Positions 44,760 through 54,570 of a DNA stretch of 64,000 nucleotides are shown piece after piece. The DNA is from Chromatiaceae bacterium. GTDB lineage: Bacteria; Pseudomonadota; Gammaproteobacteria; Chromatiales; Chromatiaceae. The notes beneath the pieces were generated by a model, which worked only from the letters and a program-made list of their open reading frames with translations, had not been told where the DNA came from and ran no database searches. The stretch lies in assembly GCA_024639005.1 (NCBI GenBank), contig JAHEJD010000001.1, positions 1 through 64,000 on the forward strand, in the 5' to 3' direction. The translations under genes were made by a program, and so were the position numbers. The first letter of the stretch is position 1. Every line of letters starts with the position of its first letter.

Positions 44760-45380
44760 ATGGACCAATCACCCCCAGTCGAGGCGCTGCTGTTCGACCT
44801 GGGCGGCGTAGTTATCGACATCGACATCCAGCGGGCCCTGCGGCACTGGGAACCGCTGTCGTCACTGTCGCGCGCGCAGCTGCAAAAACGGTTCACCGTC
44901 GACGAAGCGCTTCGGCAATACGAATGTGGCGAGATCGATACCGCCGCCTATGTCGCACACCTGCGCCAGGAATTCGAACTGGATGCCAGCGATAGCGATA
45001 TCGTCGCCGGCTGGAACGCCATCCTGGTTAGCGAGATCGAACCTGCGCTGCAGGCGATAGTCGCGGCCCGAACGCACCTGCCCTGTTATGCATTCAGCAA
45101 TACCAGCCCAGCCCATCAGATCGCGTGGTCGAGCGCATTTCCGCGCGTGGTAAAGGCCTTTGACCGCCTGTTCCTGTCTTTTGAAATCGGCGCACGCAAA
45201 CCCGACATCGCGGCTTTTCGGCTGGTTATGGACGCGATCGGCACGGATGCCAGCCGTGTTCTCTTCTTCGACGACACGCCGGCGAACGTGCAGGGCGCCC
45301 GCGACGCCGGCCTGCAGGCCGTGCAGGTTAGCGACCATCGCGACCTCAACCGGACGCTGGTCGGGCTCGGCGTTCTCTGA
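44760..45380 (+). CDS. HAD family hydrolase
   Basis: LLFDLGGVVIDID, YAFSNTSPAH, GARKPDIAAFRLVMDAIG, VLFFDDTPANVQGARDAGLQAVQV. Confidence 0.92.
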   Translation: MDQSPPVEALLFDLGGVVIDIDIQRALRHWEPLSSLSRAQLQKRFTVDEALRQYECGEIDTAAYVAHLRQEFELDASDSDIVAGWNAILVSEIEPALQAIVAARTHLPCYAFSNTSPAHQIAWSSAFPRVVKAFDRLFLSFEIGARKPDIAAFRLVMDAIGTDASRVLFFDDTPANVQGARDAGLQAVQVSDHRDLNRTLVGLGVL

Positions 45381-45776
45381 GCGCGGTGGCGCTTGCTGTC
45401 GCGGCGTGCGCGGCACGCTCAAAGTGACCTCGCGACCGCCATAGCCATGGATCAGATCGTGGGCGCGAATCCTCACCCAGGTGAATTCGTCGGGGATACG
45501 CACCGCGGACAGACCGCGGGTGAATGGCTGCTCGTGAACATGCGGATGCGCCAACATGCGGGTTGCGAGTACCTCGCCATCCGGGCCCAGCAGCTCCCAG
45601 CGATTGGCGTAGTGGTCCCAGCCGCTGTCGGCGTGGCGCAGGGTGACATCGATGTCGTAGCGACCCAGCTCGACGGCCGGTCGGATCTCGACCTTCAGCA
45701 CATCGGCGAGGCCGGCCAGCGAAGGCTCGGCGCCCAGCAGCACGGCGAGCCCGAACGAACCGATCAGCCGCGCGCC
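44862..45776 (-). CDS. Conserved-looking secreted protein; ORF lacks an early stop and runs antisense through the HAD gene
   Basis: Signal peptide plus VEIRPAVELGRYDIDVTLRHADSGWDHYANRWELLGPDGEVLATRMLAHPHVHEQPFTRGLSAVRIPDEFTWVRIRAHDLIHGYGGREVTLSVPR; only the first ~135 aa (to ~45381) look protein-like. Confidence 0.6.
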   Translation of the reverse strand, partial: GARLIGSFGLAVLLGAEPSLAGLADVLKVEIRPAVELGRYDIDVTLRHADSGWDHYANRWELLGPDGEVLATRMLAHPHVHEQPFTRGLSAVRIPDEFTWVRIRAHDLIHGYGGREVTLSVPRTPRQQAPPRSENAEPDQRPVEVAMVANLHGLQAGVAGALHVRRRVVEEENTAGIRADRVHNQPKSRDVGFACADFKRQEQAVKGLYHARKCARPRDLMGWAGIAECITGQVRSGRDYRLQRRFDLANQDGVPAGDDIAIAGIQFEFLAQVCDIGGGIDLATFVLPKRFVDGEPFLQLRARQ

Positions 45777-46393
45777 AACCACGCAACCACCGGGTCCCAC
45801 TGCACGACGTCCGGCGCCACCTGCGACGGCGCCAGTTCGAAAATCCCGAGCCCGGTCTCGGCCGCACGGATATAGTTCTGACTCTCGCGCAAGTGGGTCA
45901 GCAGCGGGATATCGTACTCGGCGAGGAAATCCTCCAGTGCGTGGTAGATGCGGGTATTCTCGCGTACCCGGTTGGCGATCAGACCGATGCGCGTCTGCCC
46001 GCGAGAAATCCGCCCCGACTTCAACAACTCAGCGATGAAGCGGGTCGCCGCACGCATATCAATCGGCGAAGGCAATACCGGCACCAGCAGGGTATCGGCA
46101 CGACGCAGCAGCTGGGTCACCTCGCCGCCATAGATTCCCGACGGCGCATCCAACAACGCAAGATCGGTGCCGTGTGCCGCACGCGCATCGCCGTGTGCCG
46201 CGTCGATCCCTTCGATGTCGGGGACCCCCTCGTAGTCGTCGCGCGCGCCCAGCCAGTCGAGACTGGAGCGCTGTGGATCGAAGTCCATGACGGCGACGCG
46301 CTTGCCGTCGTCGGCGAACCAGGTGGCCAGGTTGGTGGCGATGGTCGTCTTGCCGCAACCGCCTTTCGCGTTCATGCAGAGGATAGTCTGCAT
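45764..46393 (-). CDS. ParA-family ATPase (orphan)
   Basis: CMNAKGGCGKTTIATNLATWFADDGKRVAVMDFDPQRSSLDWL. Confidence 0.93.
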   Translation of the reverse strand: MQTILCMNAKGGCGKTTIATNLATWFADDGKRVAVMDFDPQRSSLDWLGARDDYEGVPDIEGIDAAHGDARAAHGTDLALLDAPSGIYGGEVTQLLRRADTLLVPVLPSPIDMRAATRFIAELLKSGRISRGQTRIGLIANRVRENTRIYHALEDFLAEYDIPLLTHLRESQNYIRAAETGLGIFELAPSQVAPDVVQWDPVVAWLARG

Positions 46394-46540
46394 AGTGGTC
46401 CCCCCGATGTTCGTGCAATGGGCCCATTACAGACGAGATCCACCGCGACAGCAAGCGACCAGTCGTGTCGTTTCCGCCGGCTGGCCGGCCAACCGCGCCA
46501 TCCGGCGAGAAGCACTTCTCCCGTGCTGCGCCCGCCGTAA

Positions 46541-46924
46541 TCAGGCGTTTTTCGGCAGATCCAGCGCGTGCGGCAACAGCAGGTCGAGGTCGATGAGCTG
46601 GAGCACACGCTCATGGGTGGCCTGAAGAAATACGGGTGGCGCCAACCCGGAATCCAGCGCCTCCCGCCATCGCATTGCACACAGACACCAGCGGTCGCCG
46701 TCGCGCAGACCCGGAAAATCATAGGCGGGGACCGGCGTAACCAGATCGTTGCCCCGTTCACGTGAAAACGCCAGGAACGGATCGGTCACCCGGGCACACA
46801 CTACGTGCGAGCCGAGATCGTCGGCGCGGGTGCGGCAATGCCCGTCGCGGAGATAACCGGTTCTCGGCTGCGAGCCGCACACTGCGAGTTCGCCGCCCAG
46901 TGCATTGCGTTCGAATTCGGCCAT
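46541..46924 (-). CDS. DUF2237 family protein
   Basis: TGYLRDGHCRTRADDLGSHVVCARVTDPFLAFSRERGNDLVTPVPAYDFPGLRDGDRWCLCAMRWREA. Confidence 0.88.
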   Translation of the reverse strand: MAEFERNALGGELAVCGSQPRTGYLRDGHCRTRADDLGSHVVCARVTDPFLAFSRERGNDLVTPVPAYDFPGLRDGDRWCLCAMRWREALDSGLAPPVFLQATHERVLQLIDLDLLLPHALDLPKNA

Positions 46925-46926
46925 GC

Positions 46927-47253
46927 TCAGGCACGCGCCGCCGTGTAACCGTCGGCAGCACTCACTGCTCCCCACGCTCGATCGAACAACAGGCGGGTAA
47001 GGCTGGCGATCTGCGACTGATCGCCTTCCAGCATGCGTCCACGGATCGCGCTGGTCATCGCCAGCGCCTGCAGTATATCGCCGTCGCTGACATCGTCTCG
47101 GCCCTGCGCATGCTCGGAGATCACCGCCAGCAAACGCGTCACCAGATCGGAGACCGACTGCGCCGAGCGCGTCTCTGGGTACAGCGAAAACTCTATGTCA
47201 TAGGCCTTCCCGCCAGAGGTGACGGCGACAAATTGCATTAAATGCTGCGACAT
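46927..47253 (-). CDS. Hypothetical protein (~108 aa)
   Basis: Intact ORF MSQHLMQFVAVTSGGKAYDIEFSLYPETRSAQSVSDLVTRLLAVI...; stop lies next to the DUF2237 start. Confidence 0.7.
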   Translation of the reverse strand: MSQHLMQFVAVTSGGKAYDIEFSLYPETRSAQSVSDLVTRLLAVISEHAQGRDDVSDGDILQALAMTSAIRGRMLEGDQSQIASLTRLLFDRAWGAVSAADGYTAARA

Positions 47254-47425
47254 TCGGACTCCTCCTTCGCGACGCGGCCGCATGCCACGTTGTTTGCATC
47301 CGACACTCTATGACCGAAGCGCCGACGCATTGCCCCTCGCGTTGTACGGCAATGCCGTAGAACCGCCAGATGCGGGCCGCGCCGTTGCATCGGTCAGCCT
47401 CTTGGGTCAATCCACGCATCTTGGA

Positions 47426-48892
47426 TCAATCGATCGCCAGCGCCTCCCAGATGGCATCGACACGCGCTTTGACGGCGCTGTCCATTGTGATAGGCCGGCC
47501 CCACGCTCGATCCGTCTCACCCGGCCACTTATTGGTAGCATCCATCCCTATCTTGCCCCCCAGGCCGGAGACCGGGGAGGCAAAATCGAGATAGTCGATC
47601 GGGGTGTTCTCTATCAGAGTAATGTCACGCACCGGGTCCATGCGCGTGGTCATCGCCCAGATCACGTCGTTCCAGTCGCGCACGTTCACATCATCGTCGG
47701 TGATGATCACGAACTTGGTATACAAGAACTGGCGCAGGAACGACCATATGCCGAACATCACCCGCGTGGCATGCCCCGGATACTGCTTTTTCATGCTGAC
47801 CACGGCCATGCGATAAGAACAGCCCTCGGGCGGCAGATAGAAATCGACGATCTCAGAAAACTGTTTCTGCAGGATCGGCACAAAGACCTCATTGAGGGCG
47901 ACGCCGAGAATCGCGGGTTCGTCGGGTGGGCGCCCGGTGTAGGTACTATGGTAAATCGGGTTTTCGCGGTGGGTAATGCGCTCGATCGTCAAGACCGGGA
48001 ACTCGTCCACCTCGTTGTAATAACCGGTGTGATCCCCGAACGGCCCCTCGGCGGCCCTGTCGTTCGGTTGGATCCGCCCTTCGAGGACAAATTCGGCACT
48101 GGCCGGGACTTGCAGATCCGAGCCGATACACTGCGTAACCTCGGTTCGGCCGCCGCGCAGTAGCCCGGCGAACGCATATTCGGATAGGGTGTCGGGTATG
48201 GGCGTTACCGCCCCGAGGATGGTCGCCGGGTCGGCACCCAGGGCAACCGCCACCGGAAACGGCTGACCCGGATGCGCCAGCTGCCAGTCGCGCATATCCA
48301 GCGCCCCGCCGCGGTGCGCCAACCAGCGCATGATCACCCGGTTGCGCCCGATGACCTGCATACGATAGATGCCGAGGTTCTGGCGCGGCTTGTCTGGACC
48401 ACGAGTAACCACTAGTCCCCAGGTAATCAGCGGACCCGCATCGCCCGGCCAGCAGGTCTGCACAGGTATCCCTGCTAGATCGACCGCCTCGCCGCCTATC
48501 AGGTGCCGCTGGCAGGCAGCACCCTTGACCATCTTCGGCGCCATGTCCAAGACCCTGCGAAAGATTGGCAGCTTGTCCCAGGCATCCTTCATTCCCTTCG
48601 GTGGTTCCGGCGCCTTGAGCTGCGACAACAGCACGCCCACCTCCCGCAGCGCGCCAACCGACGTCTCGCCCATGCCGAGAGCAACGCGCTCCGGGGTCCC
48701 GAACAAGTTACCGAGCACAGGTATCTGGTGGCCCTTAGGATTTTCGAACAACAGCGCCGGCCCGCCCGCCCGCAGGGTGCGGTCGCAGATCTCGGTCATC
48801 TCCAGATAGGGATCGATCTCGGCCTTGATCCGCTTGAGCTGGCCAAGACGCTCGAGTTGATCGAGAAAATCACGAAGATCGCGGTATTTCAT
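47426..48892 (-). CDS. ubiD: 4-hydroxy-3-polyprenylbenzoate decarboxylase
   Basis: [92 protein letters not shown]. Confidence 0.97.
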   Translation of the reverse strand: MKYRDLRDFLDQLERLGQLKRIKAEIDPYLEMTEICDRTLRAGGPALLFENPKGHQIPVLGNLFGTPERVALGMGETSVGALREVGVLLSQLKAPEPPKGMKDAWDKLPIFRRVLDMAPKMVKGAACQRHLIGGEAVDLAGIPVQTCWPGDAGPLITWGLVVTRGPDKPRQNLGIYRMQVIGRNRVIMRWLAHRGGALDMRDWQLAHPGQPFPVAVALGADPATILGAVTPIPDTLSEYAFAGLLRGGRTEVTQCIGSDLQVPASAEFVLEGRIQPNDRAAEGPFGDHTGYYNEVDEFPVLTIERITHRENPIYHSTYTGRPPDEPAILGVALNEVFVPILQKQFSEIVDFYLPPEGCSYRMAVVSMKKQYPGHATRVMFGIWSFLRQFLYTKFVIITDDDVNVRDWNDVIWAMTTRMDPVRDITLIENTPIDYLDFASPVSGLGGKIGMDATNKWPGETDRAWGRPITMDSAVKARVDAIWEALAID

Positions 48893-48950
48893 AGTGTTAT
48901 CCTGAGATCAGCAGCTGTCACTCTACAGGGCGTTGCACTGTGCTCGCTCA

Positions 48951-49193
48951 ATGAACATTGTGTTTTTCCTCATTATCGGTGCAATCGCGGGCTGGCTGGC
49001 CGCCAAGGTCATGCAGGGCCGCGGCTTTGGTCTGTGGATCAACATGGGGCTTGGCGTGATCGGCGCCGTGCTCGGCGGCACTTTGTTGGAGCAGCTGGGC
49101 ATGCAGGTCGAAGGACCGATAGAACAGCTGCTAACCGCCACCGTCGGGGCCGTCATTCTGTTATGGCTCGCCGGGTTGATCAAGAAACAGTGA
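48951..49193 (+). CDS. GlsB/YeaQ/YmgE family stress membrane protein
   Basis: IIGAIAGWLAAKVMQGRGFGLWINMGLGVIGAVLGG. Confidence 0.9.
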   Translation: MNIVFFLIIGAIAGWLAAKVMQGRGFGLWINMGLGVIGAVLGGTLLEQLGMQVEGPIEQLLTATVGAVILLWLAGLIKKQ

Positions 49194-49223
49194 CCAGCAC
49201 CAAACGATGACGGGTCTGCACGC

Positions 49224-50444
49224 GTGACGAAAAAGAAGCTGCTGTTCCTCGTTCACCGCCTGCCCTACCCACCCAACAAGGGTGATAAAATCGCGTCGTT
49301 CAATCTGCTGCGCTTTCTCGCCCCGCGCTACACGGTCTTCCTCGGGACCTTCATCGACGATCCCAGCGATTGTCAGCACCGCGAAAAGGTGCGCGAATAC
49401 TGCCAGGATCTGTGTGCACCGGAGATCAGCCCGGTTATCGCCAGGATCGCCAGTCTGCGAGGCCTGCTGAGCGGTGAGGCACTGTCCCTGCCGTATCTGC
49501 GTAGCCGCGAGCTGTATGCCTGGACGACTCAGGTACTGCGCGAACAGCGCCCGGAGCACATCGTCGTCTTCAGCGGACCCATGGCCCAGTACGTCAGCGG
49601 CCGGGTGCCAGACGGAGCGACCACCGTGTTTGATATGGTCGACGTCGACTCGGAGAAATGGCGCAGCTATGCCACACGCAAGCCCTGGCCGATGAGCGCG
49701 CTGTATCGGCGCGAGGCAGACCGGCTGCTGGCTTTCGAGCGCCGTATGGCCGGCGAGTTCGACAGCACCGTGTTCGTGTCGCGGGAAGAAGCGGACTTGT
49801 TCCGCTCGCTGGCGCCCGAGTGTGCCGCCAAGACCACTTATCGCATTCAGGGCGTCGACAGCGAATTCTTCGATCCGGCCGGCGCTTACCCCAACCCCTT
49901 TCCGGCCGGTGCACCGGCGCTGGTATTTACCGGTGCGATGGATTATTGGCCCAACGTCGATGCCGTCGTTTGGTTCGCCCAGCAGGCCTGGCCAAGCATA
50001 CGCGGGCAAGTGCCAAATGCCCGCTTTTTCATCGTCGGCATGCGCCCCGCGCCCGAGGTAAGCAGGCTGGCCCAGCAACCCGGAATTACTGTCACCGGCG
50101 CGGTCGCGGATGTCCGGCCCTATCTCGCCCATGCGCATGCGGCAATCCTGCCGCTGCGGATCGCCCGCGGCATCCAGAACAAGGTACTCGAGGCGATGGC
50201 GATGCGACTGCCGGTCATCGGTACCGCGGAGGCGATGACCGGCATCGCTCCATTCGCAGGTTTTGAGCCGACCATCAGTGAGCGGGCCGATACCCTGGCG
50301 GACGCCGCCATCCGCTTATTGCAGAGGCCGCGCCAAGTCGACAGCGCAGCGCGAGAGTGCGTCTTGCAACGCTACAACTGGGACGCCAACCTGCAGCGGA
50401 TCGCGCGCCTGCTGGAGACAGGCCAGGTCGCGCCGGATCTGTAG
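49224..50444 (+). CDS. Glycosyltransferase of the TIGR03087 / PEP-CTERM (XrtA)-associated type
   Basis: KKLLFLVHRLPYPPNKGDKIASFNLLRFLA...; DMVDVDSEKWRSYA; VFTGAMDYWPNVDAVVWFAQQAWPSIR. Confidence 0.85.
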   Translation: MTKKKLLFLVHRLPYPPNKGDKIASFNLLRFLAPRYTVFLGTFIDDPSDCQHREKVREYCQDLCAPEISPVIARIASLRGLLSGEALSLPYLRSRELYAWTTQVLREQRPEHIVVFSGPMAQYVSGRVPDGATTVFDMVDVDSEKWRSYATRKPWPMSALYRREADRLLAFERRMAGEFDSTVFVSREEADLFRSLAPECAAKTTYRIQGVDSEFFDPAGAYPNPFPAGAPALVFTGAMDYWPNVDAVVWFAQQAWPSIRGQVPNARFFIVGMRPAPEVSRLAQQPGITVTGAVADVRPYLAHAHAAILPLRIARGIQNKVLEAMAMRLPVIGTAEAMTGIAPFAGFEPTISERADTLADAAIRLLQRPRQVDSAARECVLQRYNWDANLQRIARLLETGQVAPDL

Positions 50445-50535
50445 CCATCCATCCCGGTCTACCGAGACTGTACACCGCGCGAAGGCTAGAATTCCCGGAC
50501 AGACCGCTTTCCCAACGCGCAAGAGGTAGGAAGTT

Positions 50536-51144
50536 ATGGCCGAGGTGCCCCGCGACTTTGTCGCGCAACAGATTCGCGACTCCATCTCGGTCAAACAATC
50601 GATGCTGGCCGACAGCGGATTAATCGCCGAGATCGAAGAGGTCGCCGAGCTCATCGTGAAGACCTACCGCAGCGGCGGTAAGGTGTTGATCGCCGGCAAC
50701 GGCGGCAGTGCCGCCGATTCACAACACATCGCCGCCGAACTGGTCAGTCGGTTCTCAATGGAGAGGCCGGCACTTCCGGCAATGGCCCTCACTACCGACA
50801 CCTCAATTATGACCGCTATCAGTAACGATTACGGTTACGACAGTCTTTTCAGCCGTCAACTTGAGGCCAGTGCCCGTCCCGGCGATGTGTTTCTCGCCAT
50901 CTCCACCTCCGGCAACTCGCCCAATATCCTGCGCGCCCTCGCAAGCGCACATGAGCTGGGCATAGTTGGTGTAGGTATGAGCGGCGCGACCGGGGGCCAA
51001 ATGGCGGCCCTGTGCCGTCACTGCCTGAAGATCCCGGCGACCGCTACACCGCGTATCCAAGAAGGCCACGCCACTATCGGCCATATCTTGTGCGCTAGCA
51101 CGGAGCGGGCCCTGTTCGCCGACGACAGGCCAGCGGACACCTAG
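50536..51144 (+). CDS. gmhA: Phosphoheptose isomerase / SIS domain protein
   Basis: GGKVLIAGNGGSAADSQHIAAELVSRF, DVFLAISTSGNSPNIL, EGHATIGHILC. Confidence 0.92.
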   Translation: MAEVPRDFVAQQIRDSISVKQSMLADSGLIAEIEEVAELIVKTYRSGGKVLIAGNGGSAADSQHIAAELVSRFSMERPALPAMALTTDTSIMTAISNDYGYDSLFSRQLEASARPGDVFLAISTSGNSPNILRALASAHELGIVGVGMSGATGGQMAALCRHCLKIPATATPRIQEGHATIGHILCASTERALFADDRPADT

Positions 51145-51216
51145 CCTGCACATCTTTCTTGTAGAGTGTGGTCACCAGCGGCCGCCCCAGGCCGCGCCAC
51201 CCTCCGGCCACCCGAG

Positions 51217-51870
51217 ATGACCAAAGCACGCGTGCGTTACCAGACGGTTGAACTGGGCGAAACAGATTTCCATTTGAAAACGCTACGCGATCGCCAGCAG
51301 TTCGAAGACGACCAACACGAGGCTGAGGAACTGGGCGTCTCTCCGGCGAACTGGCCGCTGTTCGGGGTGGTTTGGGAATCGGGTGAGATCCTGGCCCGCC
51401 TGATGCAGACCCAGGATATTGAAGGGCTTAGGGTGCTGGAAGTAGGCTGTGGCATCGCCTTCGCCAGCATCGTGCTGCGCTCTCGAAACGCAGACATCAC
51501 GGCGACCGACCAGCATCCCCAAGCGGCGGCTTTTCTGACAGTCAACACTGCGCTCAACGAGCTTGGCCCAATAGCGTTCGTACGGACAGGCTGGTGCGAG
51601 CAGGCGCCGCAGCTGGGGAAGTTCGATCTGATCATAGGCAGTGACCTGCTCTACGAGAGATCCAACGTGGAGCTGCTTTCGGGATTTATCGACCGACACA
51701 CGAAACGTCGCTGCAGCGTGATAATCGTCGATCCGGGGCGGGGTCTGCAGGCGCGATTCTCCCGCCGTATGGTCGCGCTCGGTTATACCCATGACTCGAC
51801 GCGCGCCGTTGCCTCGGAGGTATCTGCGTCATACAGGGGCCGGGTTATGCGTTTCTCCCGCTCCGGGTGA
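51217..51870 (+). CDS. Class I SAM-dependent methyltransferase (METTL21-like)
   Basis: WPLFGVVWESGEILARLMQ, GLRVLEVGCGIAFASIVLRSRNADITATDQHP, FDLIIGSDLLYERSNV. Confidence 0.88.
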   Translation: MTKARVRYQTVELGETDFHLKTLRDRQQFEDDQHEAEELGVSPANWPLFGVVWESGEILARLMQTQDIEGLRVLEVGCGIAFASIVLRSRNADITATDQHPQAAAFLTVNTALNELGPIAFVRTGWCEQAPQLGKFDLIIGSDLLYERSNVELLSGFIDRHTKRRCSVIIVDPGRGLQARFSRRMVALGYTHDSTRAVASEVSASYRGRVMRFSRSG

Positions 51871-51873
51871 TTC

Positions 51874-52419
51874 TTATGCCGTGCGCTGGCGCCAGCGATA
51901 CAGCCCGATCGCAGCGTCTGCAAGCTCGCCGGCGGTTTCGCAGTGAGCAGCCAGGTTCGGCGGATCGAACCATTGATCCTCTTCGTACATCAGAAACGAC
52001 AAGATCGGCGCGAGCAGCGCGCTCGCCCGTTCGTCGGCCAGCATGCGGTCACGCTGATGGTCGCCGAGAAACGCAACCCCGGCCATGTAGCCCTGACACC
52101 AGCCATAAGGCAACGGCAGCGTAACGTCGTCCTCACGCGGCACCTGCAGGATCAGCGGCCCGTAGTCGCTGCGGTCCAGGTCCGACCGCAACTGCATGCG
52201 AAAACGTTCGAGCTGCTCCCGTAGTCTGACATCCTGGACCAATGCGCCGAGCACACGATCGAGCAACGGGCCCAGTTGTTCCTCCGCAGCGGTCGCGGTC
52301 AGAAATCCATGTGCCACATCCAGCGGCATGTTACCGGCCGCGTCCATGTGCTCGACCAATTCGATCTGCAGTCGCTCGATCTCCTCGGGCAACAGCGGCC
52401 GGGCCGGGACGCCATGCAT
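51874..52419 (-). CDS. UPF0149 (YecA/YgfB) family protein
   Basis: MDAAGNMPLDVAHGFLTATA, WCQGYMAGVAF. Confidence 0.88.
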   Translation of the reverse strand: MHGVPARPLLPEEIERLQIELVEHMDAAGNMPLDVAHGFLTATAAEEQLGPLLDRVLGALVQDVRLREQLERFRMQLRSDLDRSDYGPLILQVPREDDVTLPLPYGWCQGYMAGVAFLGDHQRDRMLADERASALLAPILSFLMYEEDQWFDPPNLAAHCETAGELADAAIGLYRWRQRTA

Positions 52420-54452
52420 CAGGCGGCTATTCCGCTGCGGCGGAGCAGGGCATCGATCTGTGGCTCGCGGCCGCGAAACGCCACAAACAGCGTCATCGCG
52501 TCCCTGGCGCCGCCCATTTCCAGAATGTTATGCAGAAACGACTGCCCGGTCGCCTGATCGAATACGCCCTTCTCCTCGAACAGCGAGAAGGCGTCGGCTG
52601 AAAGGACTTCGGCCCACTTATAGCTGTAATAGCCTGCGGCATAGCCACCCGCAAAAATATGCGAGAAGGCATGTGCAAAACGATTCCATGCTGGCGGCTT
52701 GATCACTGCCACTTCCTCACGCACCTCGTCGAGAATCTCGTAGATACGCGCACCCCTGTCCGGGTCATATTCGAGATGCATGCGAAAATCGAACAACGCG
52801 AACTCCAGCTGCCGCACCATCATCATCCCCGACTGGAAGTTCTTGGCCGCCAGCATGCGCTGATAAAGCTCTTCCGGGATGTTCTCACCCGTCTGGTAAT
52901 GAGCGGCAAACAAGTCCAGCGCCTCGCGTTCCCAGCAGAAGTTCTCCATGAACTGTGACGGTAGCTCGACAGCATCCCAAGCCACACCGTTGATCCCGGA
53001 AACGGCCACATAATCGACCCTGGTCAACATATGGTGCAGGCCATGGCCAAACTCGTGAAATAGCGTCTCGACTTCGTCGTGCGTCAGCAGTGCCGGTTTA
53101 TCGCCAACCGGCGGCGTGAAGTTGCAGGTCATGTAGGCGACCGGAATCTGGTCAACTGCGGGCGTCACCATGCGCGACTGACAGTCGCCCATCCAGGCGC
53201 CGCCGCGCTTGTTCTGACGCGCGTAGAGATCGAAATAGAACTGGCCACGCAGGCTGCCGTCGTGGTCGCGGATCTCGTAGAATTTGACGTCCGGATGCCA
53301 GGTATCGATCCCATCGACCTCGTGAAAGCTGATGCCGTACAACGTGCCGACGACTTCGAACATCCCTGGCAGTACGCGGTTTTCCGGGAAGTAGGGTTTG
53401 ATCTCCTCCTGAGTAATGCTATAGCGATTTTGACGCAGTTTTTCGCTGTAGTAGGCAATATCCCAGGGCTCGAGCTGCGCGACACCATAATGTTCGGCGG
53501 CAAAAGACCGCAGTTCGGCCAGCTCGCGCTCGGCCTGGGGCTTGGATTTCGCCGCCAGATCGCGCAGGAACTGCAAGACCTCTTCGGCGGAGCGCGCCAT
53601 CTTCCTCGCCAGCGAGCGTTCTGCATAGTTGGCGAAGCCCAACAGCTGGGCCAGCTCGTGACGCAGCGCAAGAATTCGCTGCATGTTTTCACCGTTGTCG
53701 TATTGCCCGGCCTGCGGTCCCTGATCGCTGGCGCGCGTCTGATAGGCCTCGTAGAGCTCGTTCCGCAGCGCCGCGTCGTCCGCGTAGGTCATCACCGGAA
53801 AGTAGGAGGGATAATCCAGGGTCAGCAACCAGCCGTGCTGCTCGCGCTGCTGCGCCGTTTGGCGGGCCAGATCCAGCGCCGACTGCGGCAAGCCGGAAAG
53901 CGCCGCGGGATCGTCGATATTCTTTGACCAGGCGTTATTCGCATCCAGCACGTTCTCAGAGTACTTGCTGGTGAGCTGCGACAGCTCCTGGCTTATGGCC
54001 TTGAAACGAGCCTTTTTGTCCGCCGGAAGATCGACCCCTGAGAGATGGAAGTCGCGCAGCGCGTTTTCCAGCACTTTGCGTTGGGCCTCATCCAGGGCCG
54101 ATGCCTGCTCCGCTACCGCCTTGTAGGCCACATACAGCTTTTCGTTGTGCCCCATCTCTGTGCTGTAGTCCGATAGTTTGGGCAGGCAGGCGTTGTACGC
54201 GGCGCGCAAGGCGTCACTGTTGAGCACCGAGTTCAGGTGCGACACCGGCGACCAAGCACGTCCAAGCCGGTCTTCATACTCCTCGATGGGCTCGACAAGA
54301 TTGTCCCAGGACGGGGCCTCGACGTCATCGAGCAAGGCCGCGATGCGTCGCCGATTATCCGTCAATAGCTGATCGATCGCCGGTTCGACGTGCTCCGCCT
54401 TGATCTGGGAAAAGGCCGGCAGGCCGCTCTGTTCGAGAAATGGGTTGTGCAT
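52419..54452 (-). CDS. prlC: Oligopeptidase A (M3 family)
   Basis: LFHEFGHGLHHML zinc site; 677 aa M3 peptidase. Confidence 0.97.
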   Translation of the reverse strand: MHNPFLEQSGLPAFSQIKAEHVEPAIDQLLTDNRRRIAALLDDVEAPSWDNLVEPIEEYEDRLGRAWSPVSHLNSVLNSDALRAAYNACLPKLSDYSTEMGHNEKLYVAYKAVAEQASALDEAQRKVLENALRDFHLSGVDLPADKKARFKAISQELSQLTSKYSENVLDANNAWSKNIDDPAALSGLPQSALDLARQTAQQREQHGWLLTLDYPSYFPVMTYADDAALRNELYEAYQTRASDQGPQAGQYDNGENMQRILALRHELAQLLGFANYAERSLARKMARSAEEVLQFLRDLAAKSKPQAERELAELRSFAAEHYGVAQLEPWDIAYYSEKLRQNRYSITQEEIKPYFPENRVLPGMFEVVGTLYGISFHEVDGIDTWHPDVKFYEIRDHDGSLRGQFYFDLYARQNKRGGAWMGDCQSRMVTPAVDQIPVAYMTCNFTPPVGDKPALLTHDEVETLFHEFGHGLHHMLTRVDYVAVSGINGVAWDAVELPSQFMENFCWEREALDLFAAHYQTGENIPEELYQRMLAAKNFQSGMMMVRQLEFALFDFRMHLEYDPDRGARIYEILDEVREEVAVIKPPAWNRFAHAFSHIFAGGYAAGYYSYKWAEVLSADAFSLFEEKGVFDQATGQSFLHNILEMGGARDAMTLFVAFRGREPQIDALLRRSGIAA

Positions 54453-54570
54453 CGGCGGCCTCTCACGCAGTCTTTATGGCGCTAGAGTTTGACACGAAGC
54501 CTGGCGCAGCAGCAGGGGCGAAAACCCCGACAGATATGGCTTATTGCGGTCGTCCCGATGGTCTGTGGTC

